26,856 bases of DNA from Actinobacteria bacterium UBA5182 (GTDB lineage: Bacteria > Actinomycetota > UBA4738): the NCBI GenBank assembly GCA_002413185.1, contig DHWM01000031.1, positions 1 to 26,856 of the forward strand, written 5' to 3'. Positions within the stretch are counted from its first letter, which is position 1. Every line of letters begins with the position of its first letter. The notes below the pieces were generated by a model. That model saw nothing but the letters and a program-made list of their open reading frames with translations, searched no databases and was not told the origin of the DNA. Of the stretch, positions 7,115 through 15,759 are shown piece by piece. Both the position numbers and the translations under genes were made by a program.

Positions 7115-8328
7115 CGTTCGGCATGGCCCAGCGGTGAGAAGGCCAGGAACGTGAACGCGATCGCGAAGACCGACACACCGATCACCCCGTAGACGAGGGC
7201 GACGTCGCCCGTCCAGTGCACCACGAACCCGCCGAGCAGGGCGCCGAGGGGGATGGCCGACCACGCCAGCACTCCGGCGATGCTGATCACGCGGCCGAGC
7301 AGGTGCGACGGAACGATGGCCTGGCGAAGCGACCCGGTGTTGATGTTGAACAGGATCCCCACGCCGGAACACAGCGCCCACAGGGGAAGGGCCAGCCAGT
7401 ACAGACGGGTGAACGCCAGAGCCATCATCGAGATGCCGTAGACCATGAGCGAGCCGAGGGCCACCCGGCTGAACGGCCACCGCTTTCGGAGCCGGCCGGC
7501 GGCAAGCGACAGCACCACGACTCCGCCGCTTCCCGCGGCGAACAACCAGCCGACCTCGGGGTCCGTGGCGTGCAGCCGCACCTTCGAGAAGAACACCAGC
7601 TGGGCGAAGACGGTCGCGGTGAAGAAGTTGACCATCGACATCATCGCCGAGATGTTCCGGAGGACCGGGTGGCGAAGGACGTAACGGAGCCCTTCGAGGA
7701 CGTCCTGGCGGATCGTGGTTCGCTCACCCTCCTCCTTCTCCGCGTTGAAGCTGCGGCCGATCAGTCCGAGCGCGTAAGCCGAGACAAGGAACGAAGCGGC
7801 GTCGATCAGCATCACCGTCTGCACGGGGACGACGGTGATCATCGCCCCAGCAAGCAGCGGTCCCATCACCTGCGCGGCGGAATAGCTCGCCTGGATCCGC
7901 CCGTTCGCCGTCACCAGGTCGTCGGTCTCCACCAGGCTGGGGATCGCGGCGAACTCGCCCGACTGAAAGAAGATGGTCAGCGTGGAGCTGACGAAGCCGA
8001 CCGCGTAGATGTGCCATACCGAGAGCACATGCAGGGCCGCCAGGAGCGGGATCGTGGCCACCACCACGGCCCGGAGGACGTCGACCACGATCATCATCCG
8101 CTTGCGGTTCAGCCGATCCACCCACGCCCCGATGACCAACCCGAACAGCAGGTAGGGGAGCATCTCGGCCGCGCTGGTCACCCCGAGATTGATGGCCGAC
8201 CCGGTCAGCTTGAACACCAGGAGCGGCAGGGCGAACTCGGTGAAGGAGCTCCCAAGCTGGGAGATTGTCTGCCCCGTCCAGAAGCGGCGGAAGTCCGGGC
8301 TCAGGTTCGAACGCGCGACAGCGTCCAT
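7042..8328 (-). CDS. MFS transporter (MFS_3 / enterobactin-exporter-like)
   Basis: This is a major facilitator exporter of 428 residues with 12 predicted membrane helices in two halves. It starts with SPDFRRFWTGQTISQLGSSF, typical of MFS_3 proteins (EntS and macrolide-efflux relatives). Motif A reads GAWVDRLNRKRMMI between helices 2 and 3. Later parts include YSAAQVMGPLLAGAMI and a second motif-A-like loop LAAGRLRKRW. The substrate is not predictable; siderophores, macrolides or other small molecules are typical of the family. ATG 8328 has a GAGG about 9 bases upstream. The gene follows the 33-residue basic protein by 60 bp on the same strand, so they may share a transcript. Its 3' end overlaps the convergent SWIM gene by 73 bp, within the Ala/Gly-rich tail after LGHAERYLPQA. 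Confidence 0.9.
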   Translation of the reverse strand: MDAVARSNLSPDFRRFWTGQTISQLGSSFTEFALPLLVFKLTGSAINLGVTSAAEMLPYLLFGLVIGAWVDRLNRKRMMIVVDVLRAVVVATIPLLAALHVLSVWHIYAVGFVSSTLTIFFQSGEFAAIPSLVETDDLVTANGRIQASYSAAQVMGPLLAGAMITVVPVQTVMLIDAASFLVSAYALGLIGRSFNAEKEEGERTTIRQDVLEGLRYVLRHPVLRNISAMMSMVNFFTATVFAQLVFFSKVRLHATDPEVGWLFAAGSGGVVVLSLAAGRLRKRWPFSRVALGSLMVYGISMMALAFTRLYWLALPLWALCSGVGILFNINTGSLRQAIVPSHLLGRVISIAGVLAWSAIPLGALLGGFVVHWTGDVALVYGVIGVSVFAIAFTFLAFSPLGHAERYLPQAAQSAAVTGNASETGAGEA

Positions 8329-8388
8329 CGGATCGGACCTCGGGGAGCGAGTGGGCCGGCGGTCAGGGCGATGACGGCCGGCGAAGCG

Positions 8389-8490
8389 TCAACGGCCCTT
8401 CTTGGTCTTCTTCGCCTGACGCTTCTCTTTCAGGTTGTGCTGGGGGGCCTTCTTGCTGCTCTTGCTCCCACCCTTGTCCTTCGTCCCCAT
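8389..8490 (-). CDS. Small lysine-rich basic protein (33 residues)
   Basis: This short gene begins at the ATG at 8490, preceded by the strong ribosome site AGGAGGGG about 3-4 bases upstream. The protein starts MGTKDKGGSKSSKKAPQ and ends KEKRQAKKTKKGR, with about a third of its residues Lys. Similar tiny MG-KDKGG...LKEKR-AKK proteins of unknown function are, as far as I recall, widespread in actinobacteria. Binding of nucleic acid is likely from charge alone but is not shown. The frame stays open upstream to 8631, but that extension is not protein-like and the ribosome site decides the start. It lies 60 bp upstream of the MFS gene. Confidence 0.75.
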   Translation of the reverse strand: MGTKDKGGSKSSKKAPQHNLKEKRQAKKTKKGR

Positions 8491-8707
8491 CAGCCCCTCC
8501 TTCGTCGCTCTCAGGTCAAGGATCCGCACCGGCCTTCCCGTCGACCCGGAGACGAAGCGGCCGTGGCCATATTGGCCCGAGGGCGCCGCGCCGTCAACCA
8601 CGTCCCGCCGGGGGGTCGTTCGTGATGTCACGCGACTTGTGCGGCCAAGCTATCGGATGCCCTCCTTCCTGTGATAGAAGGACTCCCCCGACGACGGAGG
8701 CCGTTCC

Positions 8708-9487
8708 TTGGAGGAGGTCAGAGTCCGCCTGCCCGCGGCCTCACCCCAGACCTACCTTCGCTATGTCGAGTGGTGGCGGGAGGTCGAACGGTTCGTGACC
8801 GAAGACCCTGCCAGGGAGGCCGCGGCCGCGGCGGCGGGTGGGCCGGTTCGGGCGATGGCAGTCCAGATGGTCGCACCGTCCCAGATCACCGAGGTTGAAG
8901 AGCAGGTCCACGCCGCGGTTCGGTCGGGTGTGGCCGAGGTCGCTCCGGACGTTCGGGGCGACCTCGCCATGTGGAGGCTCGCCATGGCCTACGGCGAGCG
9001 CCGCCGTGAATGGCTGGCCCGCCTGGCCGAAGGAGGGGAGGCCGTACCGGAGCTTCCGCCAGACGTAGAGCGCCTCCGAGAACAGGTGCTCGCCGCGATC
9101 CGCCGCCGCCTGAGCAGGGTCAAGCCGATGCTCCAGGTGCTCCCGGCGGAGGAACCCGGGGCCTTTCAGCTGGTCGGAGAGATGGACCTGACGAACGCGG
9201 AGGCGGTCGGGACGGTGCTCGAGTCCGAGCTCGCGCTGGGATACCGGCTCTCCATCGACCTCTCGGGGGTGTCGTTCATGGACAGCACGGGGCTGCGGCT
9301 GCTGATCACCCTGGCCCGGCGGGCCCAAGCACTCGGGCTGGCCCCAGTGGTGATCCTGTCGCCGTCGAGGGCCGTGAAGCACGTGGTGGACGTCGCCATC
9401 CCCGCCGGAATCCCCGGCGTCGAAGTGCGGACCGAGGGAGGATCTACGCCCCCCGGACCGCGAAGCCTGTTCCTGTACTGCCTCTAG
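8708..9487 (+). CDS. STAS-domain protein (anti-sigma factor antagonist-like) with unknown N-terminal domain
   Basis: The protein has 259 residues. Residues ~140-240 form a STAS domain: FQLVGEMDLTNAEAVGTVL, then YRLSIDLSGVSFMDSTGLRL. Ser193 (in MDSTG) sits at the standard phosphorylation site of SpoIIAA/RsbV proteins, which bind and switch off anti-sigma kinases when unphosphorylated. The first ~135 residues are helical and charged (YLRYVEWWREVERF, MAYGERRREWLARL). They match no domain I recognise and may be a sensor or partner domain. The TTG at 8708 has GGAGG 7 bases upstream (8696-8700). The gene ends 4 bp before the end of the convergent RsbW-like gene, a natural candidate partner. Confidence 0.85.
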   Translation: MEEVRVRLPAASPQTYLRYVEWWREVERFVTEDPAREAAAAAAGGPVRAMAVQMVAPSQITEVEEQVHAAVRSGVAEVAPDVRGDLAMWRLAMAYGERRREWLARLAEGGEAVPELPPDVERLREQVLAAIRRRLSRVKPMLQVLPAEEPGAFQLVGEMDLTNAEAVGTVLESELALGYRLSIDLSGVSFMDSTGLRLLITLARRAQALGLAPVVILSPSRAVKHVVDVAIPAGIPGVEVRTEGGSTPPGPRSLFLYCL

Positions 9488-9491
9488 GGCT

Positions 9492-9974
9492 CTAGGGACG
9501 GGGAAGCTCCCGTTCGAACCAGACGCACCCCCGGCCGGTCGAGGTCCCGACCTCCCATCGGTCGGCGAGCTTCTGCACCAAGAGCAGTCCCCACCCGGGT
9601 GGGATCGCCGAAGGATCAAAGCCCTCGCCCGCTCCGCACACCTCCACCCGCAGGACAGCAGAACGCACCGACAGGGCAATGGCCACCTCGGCCCCCTCCG
9701 CCAGGGAAGCGTGCCGCACCACATTGCTGGCCAGCTCGTTCACCAGCAGGCGAATGTCCGTGAAGACGTCCGGGGCGAGCCAGCCGAGCTCCTCCCCCAG
9801 CCATCTCCGGATGGGCCGCAGGGAGGCGGGTGCGGCTGCCAGGCGAACGTCGGCGGCGAACAGCTCTGTCAAACGCGCCTCATGGCCGGTTGCTCCCAAA
9901 GCGAGCGGCCGGCAGAGCAGGGGGCGACCCGGTGTGATCAGGCGAGCATCGGGCCCGGAATGACGGGATATCAC
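9492..9974 (-). CDS. RsbW-like anti-sigma factor / HATPase_c_2 protein with altered ATP site
   Basis: The protein has 160 residues. It has the GHKL ATPase layout of anti-sigma kinases (RsbW/SpoIIAB). The N-box reads DIRLLVNELASNVVRHA, and the G2-like end is GWGLLLVQKLADRWEVG. The usual G1 motif VxVxDxGxGF reads VEVCGAGEGFDP, so the Asp that contacts the adenine is Gly (GGA codon). ATP binding may be weak or absent. The GTG start at 9974 overlaps the stop of the threonine dehydratase (GTGA), which argues for coupled translation. A TTG at 9872 with GAGG upstream is a possible shorter start. Family members hold sigma factors inactive and are released by STAS partners, and one such partner is encoded convergently 4 bp away. 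Confidence 0.83.
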   Translation of the reverse strand: MISRHSGPDARLITPGRPLLCRPLALGATGHEARLTELFAADVRLAAAPASLRPIRRWLGEELGWLAPDVFTDIRLLVNELASNVVRHASLAEGAEVAIALSVRSAVLRVEVCGAGEGFDPSAIPPGWGLLLVQKLADRWEVGTSTGRGCVWFERELPRP

Positions 9975-10999
9975 ACTTCGGCTGAACGGGGCAAACGCGG
10001 CGCCGACCGATTCCCTGCCGCGGGGCGGTGCCCGGCAATGAGCTCCCCGAACCGCGCGGCATCGACATTGCCGCCCGAGAGGATGGCTCCGGCCGCTCGT
10101 CCCTTCGAGTCGACCTTTCCCGCCAGGAGCGCCGCTACCCCGACGGCCCCGCTGGGCTCGACCACCACCTTCATCCGTTCGAACAGGAACGCCATGGCGT
10201 CCACGATCTCGTCGTCCGTGACGGTCACGATCTCATCGACGAGGTGCCGGTTGACCTCGAAGGTCATCTCGCCGGGTGTGGCGGCCTGGAGGCCGTCGGC
10301 GATGGTGCGGGGGACCTCGGGCAGCCGGACCCGCCGGCCCTGCTGAAGCGAGCGCTGCGTGTCGTTCGCCGCTTCGGGCTCCGCGCCCACGACGTGGATG
10401 CCCGGCCGCATCTCCTTCGCGGCGGTGGCCGAACCGGCAATGAGGCCGCCGCCCCCAACGGGAACCACCAGGATGTCGAGGTCCTGTGGCCCCTCCTGGA
10501 GGAGCTCGAGGGCCGCGGTCCCCTGTCCCGCCATAACGGCCGGATCCTCGTATGGGGGGACCAGCGCCAGGCCCCTGTCGCGGGCCAGCGCGCCGCCCAA
10601 CGCCTCGCGGTCCTCCCGGTACCGGTCGTACTGAACCACTTCGGCACCGTAGGCGCGGGTCGCCGCGAGCTTCGACGGTGGCACGTCCGACGGCATCAGG
10701 ATGACGGCGCTCGTTCCCACCAGGGCGGCGGCGATGGCCACTGCCTGGGCGTGGTTGCCCGAGGAGTAGGCCGCCACTCCCCGTTCGAGCTGGTCGGGCG
10801 AGAGCGACGAGATCTTGGTGTAGGCACCGCGCAGCTTGAACGAACCGCCCCGCTGAAGGTTCTCGGCCTTGAGCCGGATCCGTCCGCCGACCAGCCCGTC
10901 GAGCGTCCGCGAGGTCAGGACGGGCGTCCGGTGCGTCACCCCCGACAGCCGATCCGCAGCGTTCAGGATGTCCTCGAACCGAACCCGGGCGTCTCTCAT
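9971..10999 (-). CDS. ilvA: Threonine/serine dehydratase, PLP-dependent
   Basis: The protein has 342 residues, fold type II PLP enzyme. It probably deaminates threonine to 2-oxobutanoate (or serine to pyruvate); a serine racemase role cannot be excluded. The PLP lysine is Lys55 in GGSFKLRGAY. The substrate loop is SSGNHAQAVA and the phosphate-binding glycine loop is VPVGGGGLIAG. There is no C-terminal ACT regulatory domain, so it is like the short catabolic TdcB-type enzymes rather than the feedback-controlled long IlvA. The ATG at 10999 overlaps the stop of the kinase gene (ATGA), and its own stop overlaps the RsbW-like start (GTGA). It is therefore the middle gene of a coupled three-gene operon. 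The open frame runs to 11071, but family homology starts at about this Met. Confidence 0.9.
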   Translation of the reverse strand: MRDARVRFEDILNAADRLSGVTHRTPVLTSRTLDGLVGGRIRLKAENLQRGGSFKLRGAYTKISSLSPDQLERGVAAYSSGNHAQAVAIAAALVGTSAVILMPSDVPPSKLAATRAYGAEVVQYDRYREDREALGGALARDRGLALVPPYEDPAVMAGQGTAALELLQEGPQDLDILVVPVGGGGLIAGSATAAKEMRPGIHVVGAEPEAANDTQRSLQQGRRVRLPEVPRTIADGLQAATPGEMTFEVNRHLVDEIVTVTDDEIVDAMAFLFERMKVVVEPSGAVGVAALLAGKVDSKGRAAGAILSGGNVDAARFGELIAGHRPAAGNRSAPRLPRSAEV

Positions 11000-11859
11000 G
11001 GCTCCTCGGGGCGGACCAGGGTGAGCTGGCCCTGGTAGGGCCCCCGTCCCGTCAGGCAGGCCGCACCGCACCTCGCCGCGAGCTCCAGAGCTTCGGAGAG
11101 CGGCATGTCCGCGCCCAGTCCGTACGTCAGCCCTGCCGCGAAGCTGTCTCCACAGCCGTACGCGTCGACCACGGGGCCGGGCAGGGGGGCCGCCTCGAAC
11201 GTACCGGTCTCGCCGGCGGCGGTCGTGTACGACCCTCCTTCCCGGCCCGCCGTCAGCACGACCACTCCCGGGGTGGGCATGAGCGAGCCCAGCTGGTAGC
11301 GCTCGTTCGGATCGCTGCCGCTGCCCACGACCGCATCGAGGCGCACCCTCGCCTCCGCCAGGCCGGACAGGACCCGCGACGTCGCCACCACCACGTGAGC
11401 CCGCCGCCCGGCCTCCACGGCGCCCCGATCACCCGCCACGAAGTACACGGCATCGGTGTCGGCCAGCTCGTCCCAGGGCAGGGGATCCTCACCGTTCGGG
11501 CCGAGGCGTTCCCCGATCGTGGTGATGGTCCGCTCGCCCTCGTCGTCGAGGTAGACGAAGACCCTCCGCTGGGGAACGTCCCGGAAGACCGCTTCGACCC
11601 GGACCCCGTGCCGTTCGAGCTCCCGGTGAGCCCGGTGACCGACCTCGTCGTCACCGAGCGCGGTGTAGAACGTGGCGCCGCCGGCCAGCTTCGCCAGCTG
11701 AACCGCAGCCACCGATCCCCCGCCCCCGACCTCCTCCCAGGTTTCGGAGGCGTGGACGATGTCACCGGCCCGAGGGACGTGGCCGACGCGGGCAAACTCG
11801 GCCCACTCCACGTGGCCGATCACCGCGACACGCCTGCCGCCCGTCACCGTCTGGGACAC
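10996..11859 (-). CDS. PfkB-family carbohydrate kinase
   Basis: This is a ribokinase/PfkB sugar-kinase-family protein of about 287 residues. The N-terminal strand VAVIGHVEWAEFARVGHVP, the glycine lid EEVGGGGSVAAVQLAKLAG and the C-terminal anion hole with catalytic Asp238 in DAYGCGDSFAAGL are visible (usual form DTTGAGDSF). The sugar or nucleoside substrate is not predictable. I chose the GTG at 11859 because GGGAG lies 5 bases upstream; a TTG at 11874 is also in frame. It is the first gene of the coupled operon with the dehydratase and the RsbW-like protein. It is divergent from pepN, with only 29 bp between the two starts. Confidence 0.85.
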   Translation of the reverse strand: MSQTVTGGRRVAVIGHVEWAEFARVGHVPRAGDIVHASETWEEVGGGGSVAAVQLAKLAGGATFYTALGDDEVGHRAHRELERHGVRVEAVFRDVPQRRVFVYLDDEGERTITTIGERLGPNGEDPLPWDELADTDAVYFVAGDRGAVEAGRRAHVVVATSRVLSGLAEARVRLDAVVGSGSDPNERYQLGSLMPTPGVVVLTAGREGGSYTTAAGETGTFEAAPLPGPVVDAYGCGDSFAAGLTYGLGADMPLSEALELAARCGAACLTGRGPYQGQLTLVRPEEP

Positions 11860-11888
11860 TACATCTCCCGCCAACAGGAGGACGAGAC

Positions 11889-14438
11889 GTGGCCAGCGCG
11901 AACAACCTGACCCGGGACGAAGCCCGCCGAAGAGCAGAGCTCATCAGCGACCTTCGATATCGCATCCATCTGGACCTGACCGGGGAGGCCGGGTTCCGCT
12001 CGGAGACGACCATCCACTTCACGTGCTCCGAATCCGGCGCCGAGACGTTTCTGGACCTGACCGCGCCGTCCGTCTCTTCGATCCGGCTCAACGGGCGGGA
12101 TGTGGGGACCGACGCCTTCGACGGCAACCGCCTCCGGTTGACTGGCCTGGCCGGTGAGAACGAGGTCCAGGTGGTGGCAACATGCTCGTACCACCGCACC
12201 GAGCTGGGGATGCACCGGTTCGTCGATCCCGCCGACGGCAGGATCTACCTCCACACCGACTTCGAGCCCTTCGACGCCCACAGGGTCTTCGCGTGCTTCG
12301 ACCAGCCGGATCTGAAGGGTACGTTCCAGTTCACGGTGCTCGTCCCGGAGGGTTGGGAGGTCGTGTCGAACGCCTCACCGGCGGGGGAACCGGCGCCCGA
12401 GGGAGGGGGCGTGCGCTGGGAGTTCCAGCCCACGGCGCCCATTCCCACGTACATCACCGCGGTGTGCGCCGGCCAGTACCACGTGGTCCGGGACCGGCAC
12501 GGCGACATCGACCTCGGACTGTGGTGCCGGCAGTCGCTGGCGGATCACCTCGATGCGGGTGAGCTGTTCGAGGTGACGAAGGCCGGCTTCACGTTCTTCG
12601 AGGACGCCTTCGACTACCCCTACGCCTTCGGCAAGTACGACCAGGTGTTCATCCCCGAGTCGAACTCCGGAGCCATGGAGAACGCCGGCTGCGTGACGTT
12701 CAACGACATCTATCTCTTCCGGTCGCGGGTGACCGACGCCGCCAGAGAACGTCGCGCGGAGACCATCCTGCACGAGATGGCTCACATGTGGTTCGGAGAC
12801 CTCGTGACCATGCGGTGGTGGAACGACCTGTGGCTGAACGAGAGCTTCGCCAGCTACATGGCCGTGCTGTCGCAGGCCGACGCCACGGGATGGACGGAAG
12901 CGTGGACGACCTTCGCCGACACCGAGAAGACGTGGGCGTACCGCCAGGACCAGCTCCCTACCACCCATCCCATCGTGGCCGAGGTTCCCGACATCGAATC
13001 GATCTACCTGAACTTCGACGGGATCACCTACGCCAAGGGCGCCTCCGTGTTGCGTCAGCTCGTGGCTTGGGTGGGACGCGACCGGTTCCTGGAAGGGATG
13101 AAGCGCTACCACCGCCGTCACGAGTTCGGCAACACCGAGCTGTCAGACTTCCTGGCGGCGCTGGAGGAGGTCTCAGGGCGCGACCTCCACGCCTGGTCGA
13201 AGGAGTGGCTGGAAGCCGCGGGCGTCAACACCCTCCGGGCCCGGTTCGACGCTCAGGGCCCGGACGGCGATGAGCGCTTCGGCTCGTTCGAGGTCGTGCA
13301 GGAAGCGCCCGCCGAGTGGCCCACGCTGCGGCCGCACCGGGTGGCCGTCGGGCTGTACGACGCGGGCCCCGGGGGGTTGTCGCTGCGGCGCCGCGTGGAG
13401 CTGGACGCGGTGGACGAGCGGACACCGGTGGAGGAGCTCGTCGGCGAGCGCGTCCCCGACCTCACCCTCGTCAACGACGGCGACCTGACGTACGCGAAGA
13501 TCCGCCTCGACGAGCGATCGCTCCGAACCGTGGTGTCTCGGCTGGGCGACCTCGACGACTCGCTGGCCAGGACGCTCTGCTGGACGGCCTGCTGGGACAT
13601 GACCCGCGACGGCGAGATGCCGGCTCGCGACTACGTGCAACTCGTCATCAACAACATCGACAAGGAGACCAAGATCGGGGTGGTGCAGAGCCTCCTGGCT
13701 CAAGCCGCCTCCGCCGTCAACATCTACGGCGACCCGGCCAACCGCGATGCGGCGGGGCAGCAGCTCGCGGAGCGGGCGCTGGCCGGCCTGGAGAAGGCGG
13801 ACCCGGGAACCGACCTCCAGCTGGCCTGGGCCCGGGCGTTCATCGGCGCGGCGAGTTCCGACGAGCACCTCGAGTCGGTCCGGAGGTTGCTTGACGGATC
13901 TGTGGAGTTCGACGGGCTGAAGATCGACACGGACCTCCGGTGGACGATCATCCGGGCCCTGGCCGCCGCCGGCACGGTTGGACACGACGTCATCGACGCC
14001 GAGCTGGAACGCGATCGGACGGACCGGGGAGGGCGGCACGCTGCATCGGCCAGAGCGGCCATCCCCACGGCGGAGGCCAAGCAGCAGGCGTGGACGACGA
14101 TCGTCGAGGACACGTCGATGCCGCTGGCGACGGCGGACGAGATGATGGGGGGCTTCCACCAGTTCGGGCAGGAGGAGCTCCTCGGACCGTACGCGGAGCG
14201 CTTCTTCGAAGCGCTTCCCCAGGTGTGGTCATCGCGAGATCTCCCCGACGCCCTGGCATTCGGGCGCCGCATGTACCCCCACCTGATCGTCGAGCAGGGG
14301 ACGATCGAGCGAACGGACCGGTACCTGGCCGGCGGGTCGGTGCCCGGCCCGGTCCGCCGCCTGCTGCTCGAGGGCAAGGACGGGGTGGCTCGAGCTCTCC
14401 GGGCCCGAGCCGTCGATGCTGCAGCCACCGGGAGCTGA
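11889..14438 (+). CDS. pepN: Aminopeptidase N (M1 zinc metallopeptidase)
   Basis: The protein has 849 residues, the standard length of actinobacterial PepN. It removes N-terminal residues from peptides in the cytoplasm. The exopeptidase motif GAMEN lies at 261-265. The zinc site is HEMAH at 295-299, with the third ligand Glu318 in WLNESFASYM. The beta-rich N-terminal domain contains the typical GRIYLHTDFEPFDAHRVFAC and FDQPDLKGTFQF. The second half is the helical ERAP1-like C-terminal domain, including GEMPARDYVQLV. The GTG at 11889 has AGGAGG 7 bases upstream (11876-11881). The gene looks intact. No signal peptide is seen. The only space for its promoter overlaps the start of the divergent kinase gene. 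Confidence 0.95.
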   Translation: MASANNLTRDEARRRAELISDLRYRIHLDLTGEAGFRSETTIHFTCSESGAETFLDLTAPSVSSIRLNGRDVGTDAFDGNRLRLTGLAGENEVQVVATCSYHRTELGMHRFVDPADGRIYLHTDFEPFDAHRVFACFDQPDLKGTFQFTVLVPEGWEVVSNASPAGEPAPEGGGVRWEFQPTAPIPTYITAVCAGQYHVVRDRHGDIDLGLWCRQSLADHLDAGELFEVTKAGFTFFEDAFDYPYAFGKYDQVFIPESNSGAMENAGCVTFNDIYLFRSRVTDAARERRAETILHEMAHMWFGDLVTMRWWNDLWLNESFASYMAVLSQADATGWTEAWTTFADTEKTWAYRQDQLPTTHPIVAEVPDIESIYLNFDGITYAKGASVLRQLVAWVGRDRFLEGMKRYHRRHEFGNTELSDFLAALEEVSGRDLHAWSKEWLEAAGVNTLRARFDAQGPDGDERFGSFEVVQEAPAEWPTLRPHRVAVGLYDAGPGGLSLRRRVELDAVDERTPVEELVGERVPDLTLVNDGDLTYAKIRLDERSLRTVVSRLGDLDDSLARTLCWTACWDMTRDGEMPARDYVQLVINNIDKETKIGVVQSLLAQAASAVNIYGDPANRDAAGQQLAERALAGLEKADPGTDLQLAWARAFIGAASSDEHLESVRRLLDGSVEFDGLKIDTDLRWTIIRALAAAGTVGHDVIDAELERDRTDRGGRHAASARAAIPTAEAKQQAWTTIVEDTSMPLATADEMMGGFHQFGQEELLGPYAERFFEALPQVWSSRDLPDALAFGRRMYPHLIVEQGTIERTDRYLAGGSVPGPVRRLLLEGKDGVARALRARAVDAAATGS

Positions 14439-14540
14439 AGACCGCACCGGACGGCGGGCGTTCCTCGGGGAACCCTTGCGGGAAACGGCCCGGCTCGGTC
14501 ATGCTTCGGCAACTGGCCAGCCCGGCCGGAGAGGATCGCG

Positions 14541-15743
14541 ATGGAGATCCGCAAACCGTCTGACACCATCGGCTCCGCCGAGGAGCCCCTGGTCGATATC
14601 AGGGCGCTGGAGCGGGCCCAGGAGCAACTTCGGCGGGCGGAGGCGCAATTCACGGCGCTGGTCGAGCACATCCCGGCGGTGCTCTGGATGGACCTCCCCG
14701 ATGATCACCAGACGCCCGTGTACGTCAGCCCCCAGGTCGAGAGCCTTCTGGGCGTAACGCCGGCCGAATACTTGGCCGACCCGAACCTGTGGGACAAGCT
14801 CCTGCATCCCGACGACCGGGAGCGAGCCATCCACGAATACGTGGACGCGATCCAGGGAGCAGATCGCTTCACCTCCGAATACCGGATGGTGGCCCGGGAT
14901 GGCAGGATCCTGTGGATCCGCAACGAGACGGAGATCCTGCGGGACGAGACCGGGTCGCCCACGCTCGTGCAGGGCGTCATGTTCGACATCACCGACCGGA
15001 AGCGGGCCGAAGCGGAGCTGGAGGCCGCCCTCGAGCTGGAGCGCGAAGCCACCGAGCGCCTCCGGGCGGTGGACGACATGAAGAACACCTTCCTGCAAGC
15101 GGTGTCGCACGAACTGCGGACCCCGCTCACATCGGTCCTGGGGATCGCGCTCACGCTCCAGCGGCGTGACGAGGTTCGGCTGGCGCCGTTCGAAGTCGAT
15201 GATCTCCTCAACCGGCTGGTCGGAAACGCCCGAAAGCTGGAGCTCCTGCTTTCGGATCTCCTGGATCTCGACCGCCTGGCCCGAGGGATCGTGGAGCCGC
15301 GTCTGCGGCCCACCGAGCTGTCGGCGGTTCTCCGGCGCCTGGCGGGAGACTGGACGGCGGCCGAGCATCCCATCGAAGTGGACGCCGATCCGGCGTTCGC
15401 GATGGTGGAGGCGGCCAAGGTCGAGCTCATCGTGGAGAACCTCCTGGCCAACGCGGTGAAGCACACGCCGGCCGGGACGACGATCTGGGTCCGGCTGATC
15501 CCCGTGGACGACGCCGTGGTGATCGCGGTGGACGACGACGGGCCGGGCATCCCCGAATCGCTCCGAGGCACGATCTTCGAACCCTTCCAGCAGGGTCCGG
15601 ACACCCCCCAATACTCGCCGGGCGTCGGGATCGGGCTGTCCCTGGTGGCCGGGTTCGCCAGGATGCACGGCGGCCGGGCGTGGGTGGAGGACCGACCGGG
15701 CGGAGGTTCGTCGTTCCGGGTCCTGATCCCCACCGGACTCTGA
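14541..15743 (+). CDS. PAS-domain sensor histidine kinase, soluble
   Basis: The protein has 400 residues and no membrane helix. A PAS/PAC domain covers ~35-155 (AEAQFTALVEHIPAVLWMDL, YVSPQVESLLGVTPAEYL, then RDGRILWIRNETEIL). A short coiled linker follows (DRKRAEAELEAALELEREA). The HisKA motif is SHELRTPLTSVLG with phospho-acceptor His190. The HATPase has N-box VENLLANAVKHTP, G1 VDDDGPGIP and G2 GVGIGLSLV. It therefore looks active and cytosolic. No response regulator gene is nearby, so its partner is elsewhere. ATG 14541 has GGAGAGG about 7 bases upstream. The deazaflavin oxidoreductase gene begins 16 bp after its stop and is likely in the same operon. The 102-bp gap before it (14439-14540) shows nothing else I can name. 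Confidence 0.92.
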   Translation: MEIRKPSDTIGSAEEPLVDIRALERAQEQLRRAEAQFTALVEHIPAVLWMDLPDDHQTPVYVSPQVESLLGVTPAEYLADPNLWDKLLHPDDRERAIHEYVDAIQGADRFTSEYRMVARDGRILWIRNETEILRDETGSPTLVQGVMFDITDRKRAEAELEAALELEREATERLRAVDDMKNTFLQAVSHELRTPLTSVLGIALTLQRRDEVRLAPFEVDDLLNRLVGNARKLELLLSDLLDLDRLARGIVEPRLRPTELSAVLRRLAGDWTAAEHPIEVDADPAFAMVEAAKVELIVENLLANAVKHTPAGTTIWVRLIPVDDAVVIAVDDDGPGIPESLRGTIFEPFQQGPDTPQYSPGVGIGLSLVAGFARMHGGRAWVEDRPGGGSSFRVLIPTGL

Positions 15744-15759
15744 GGTCCGGAGCCGGGGA

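Noticed and set aside
7216..8625. Long open frame opposite the MFS gene (469 codons)
   Set aside because: It is a high-GC shadow; the His/Asp/Arg-rich product has no fold, while the opposite strand encodes a clear transporter.
9495..9512. Short hairpin ACGGG/CCCGT near convergent gene ends
   Set aside because: It has a 5-bp stem, no T-run, and lies within the end of the RsbW-like coding sequence.
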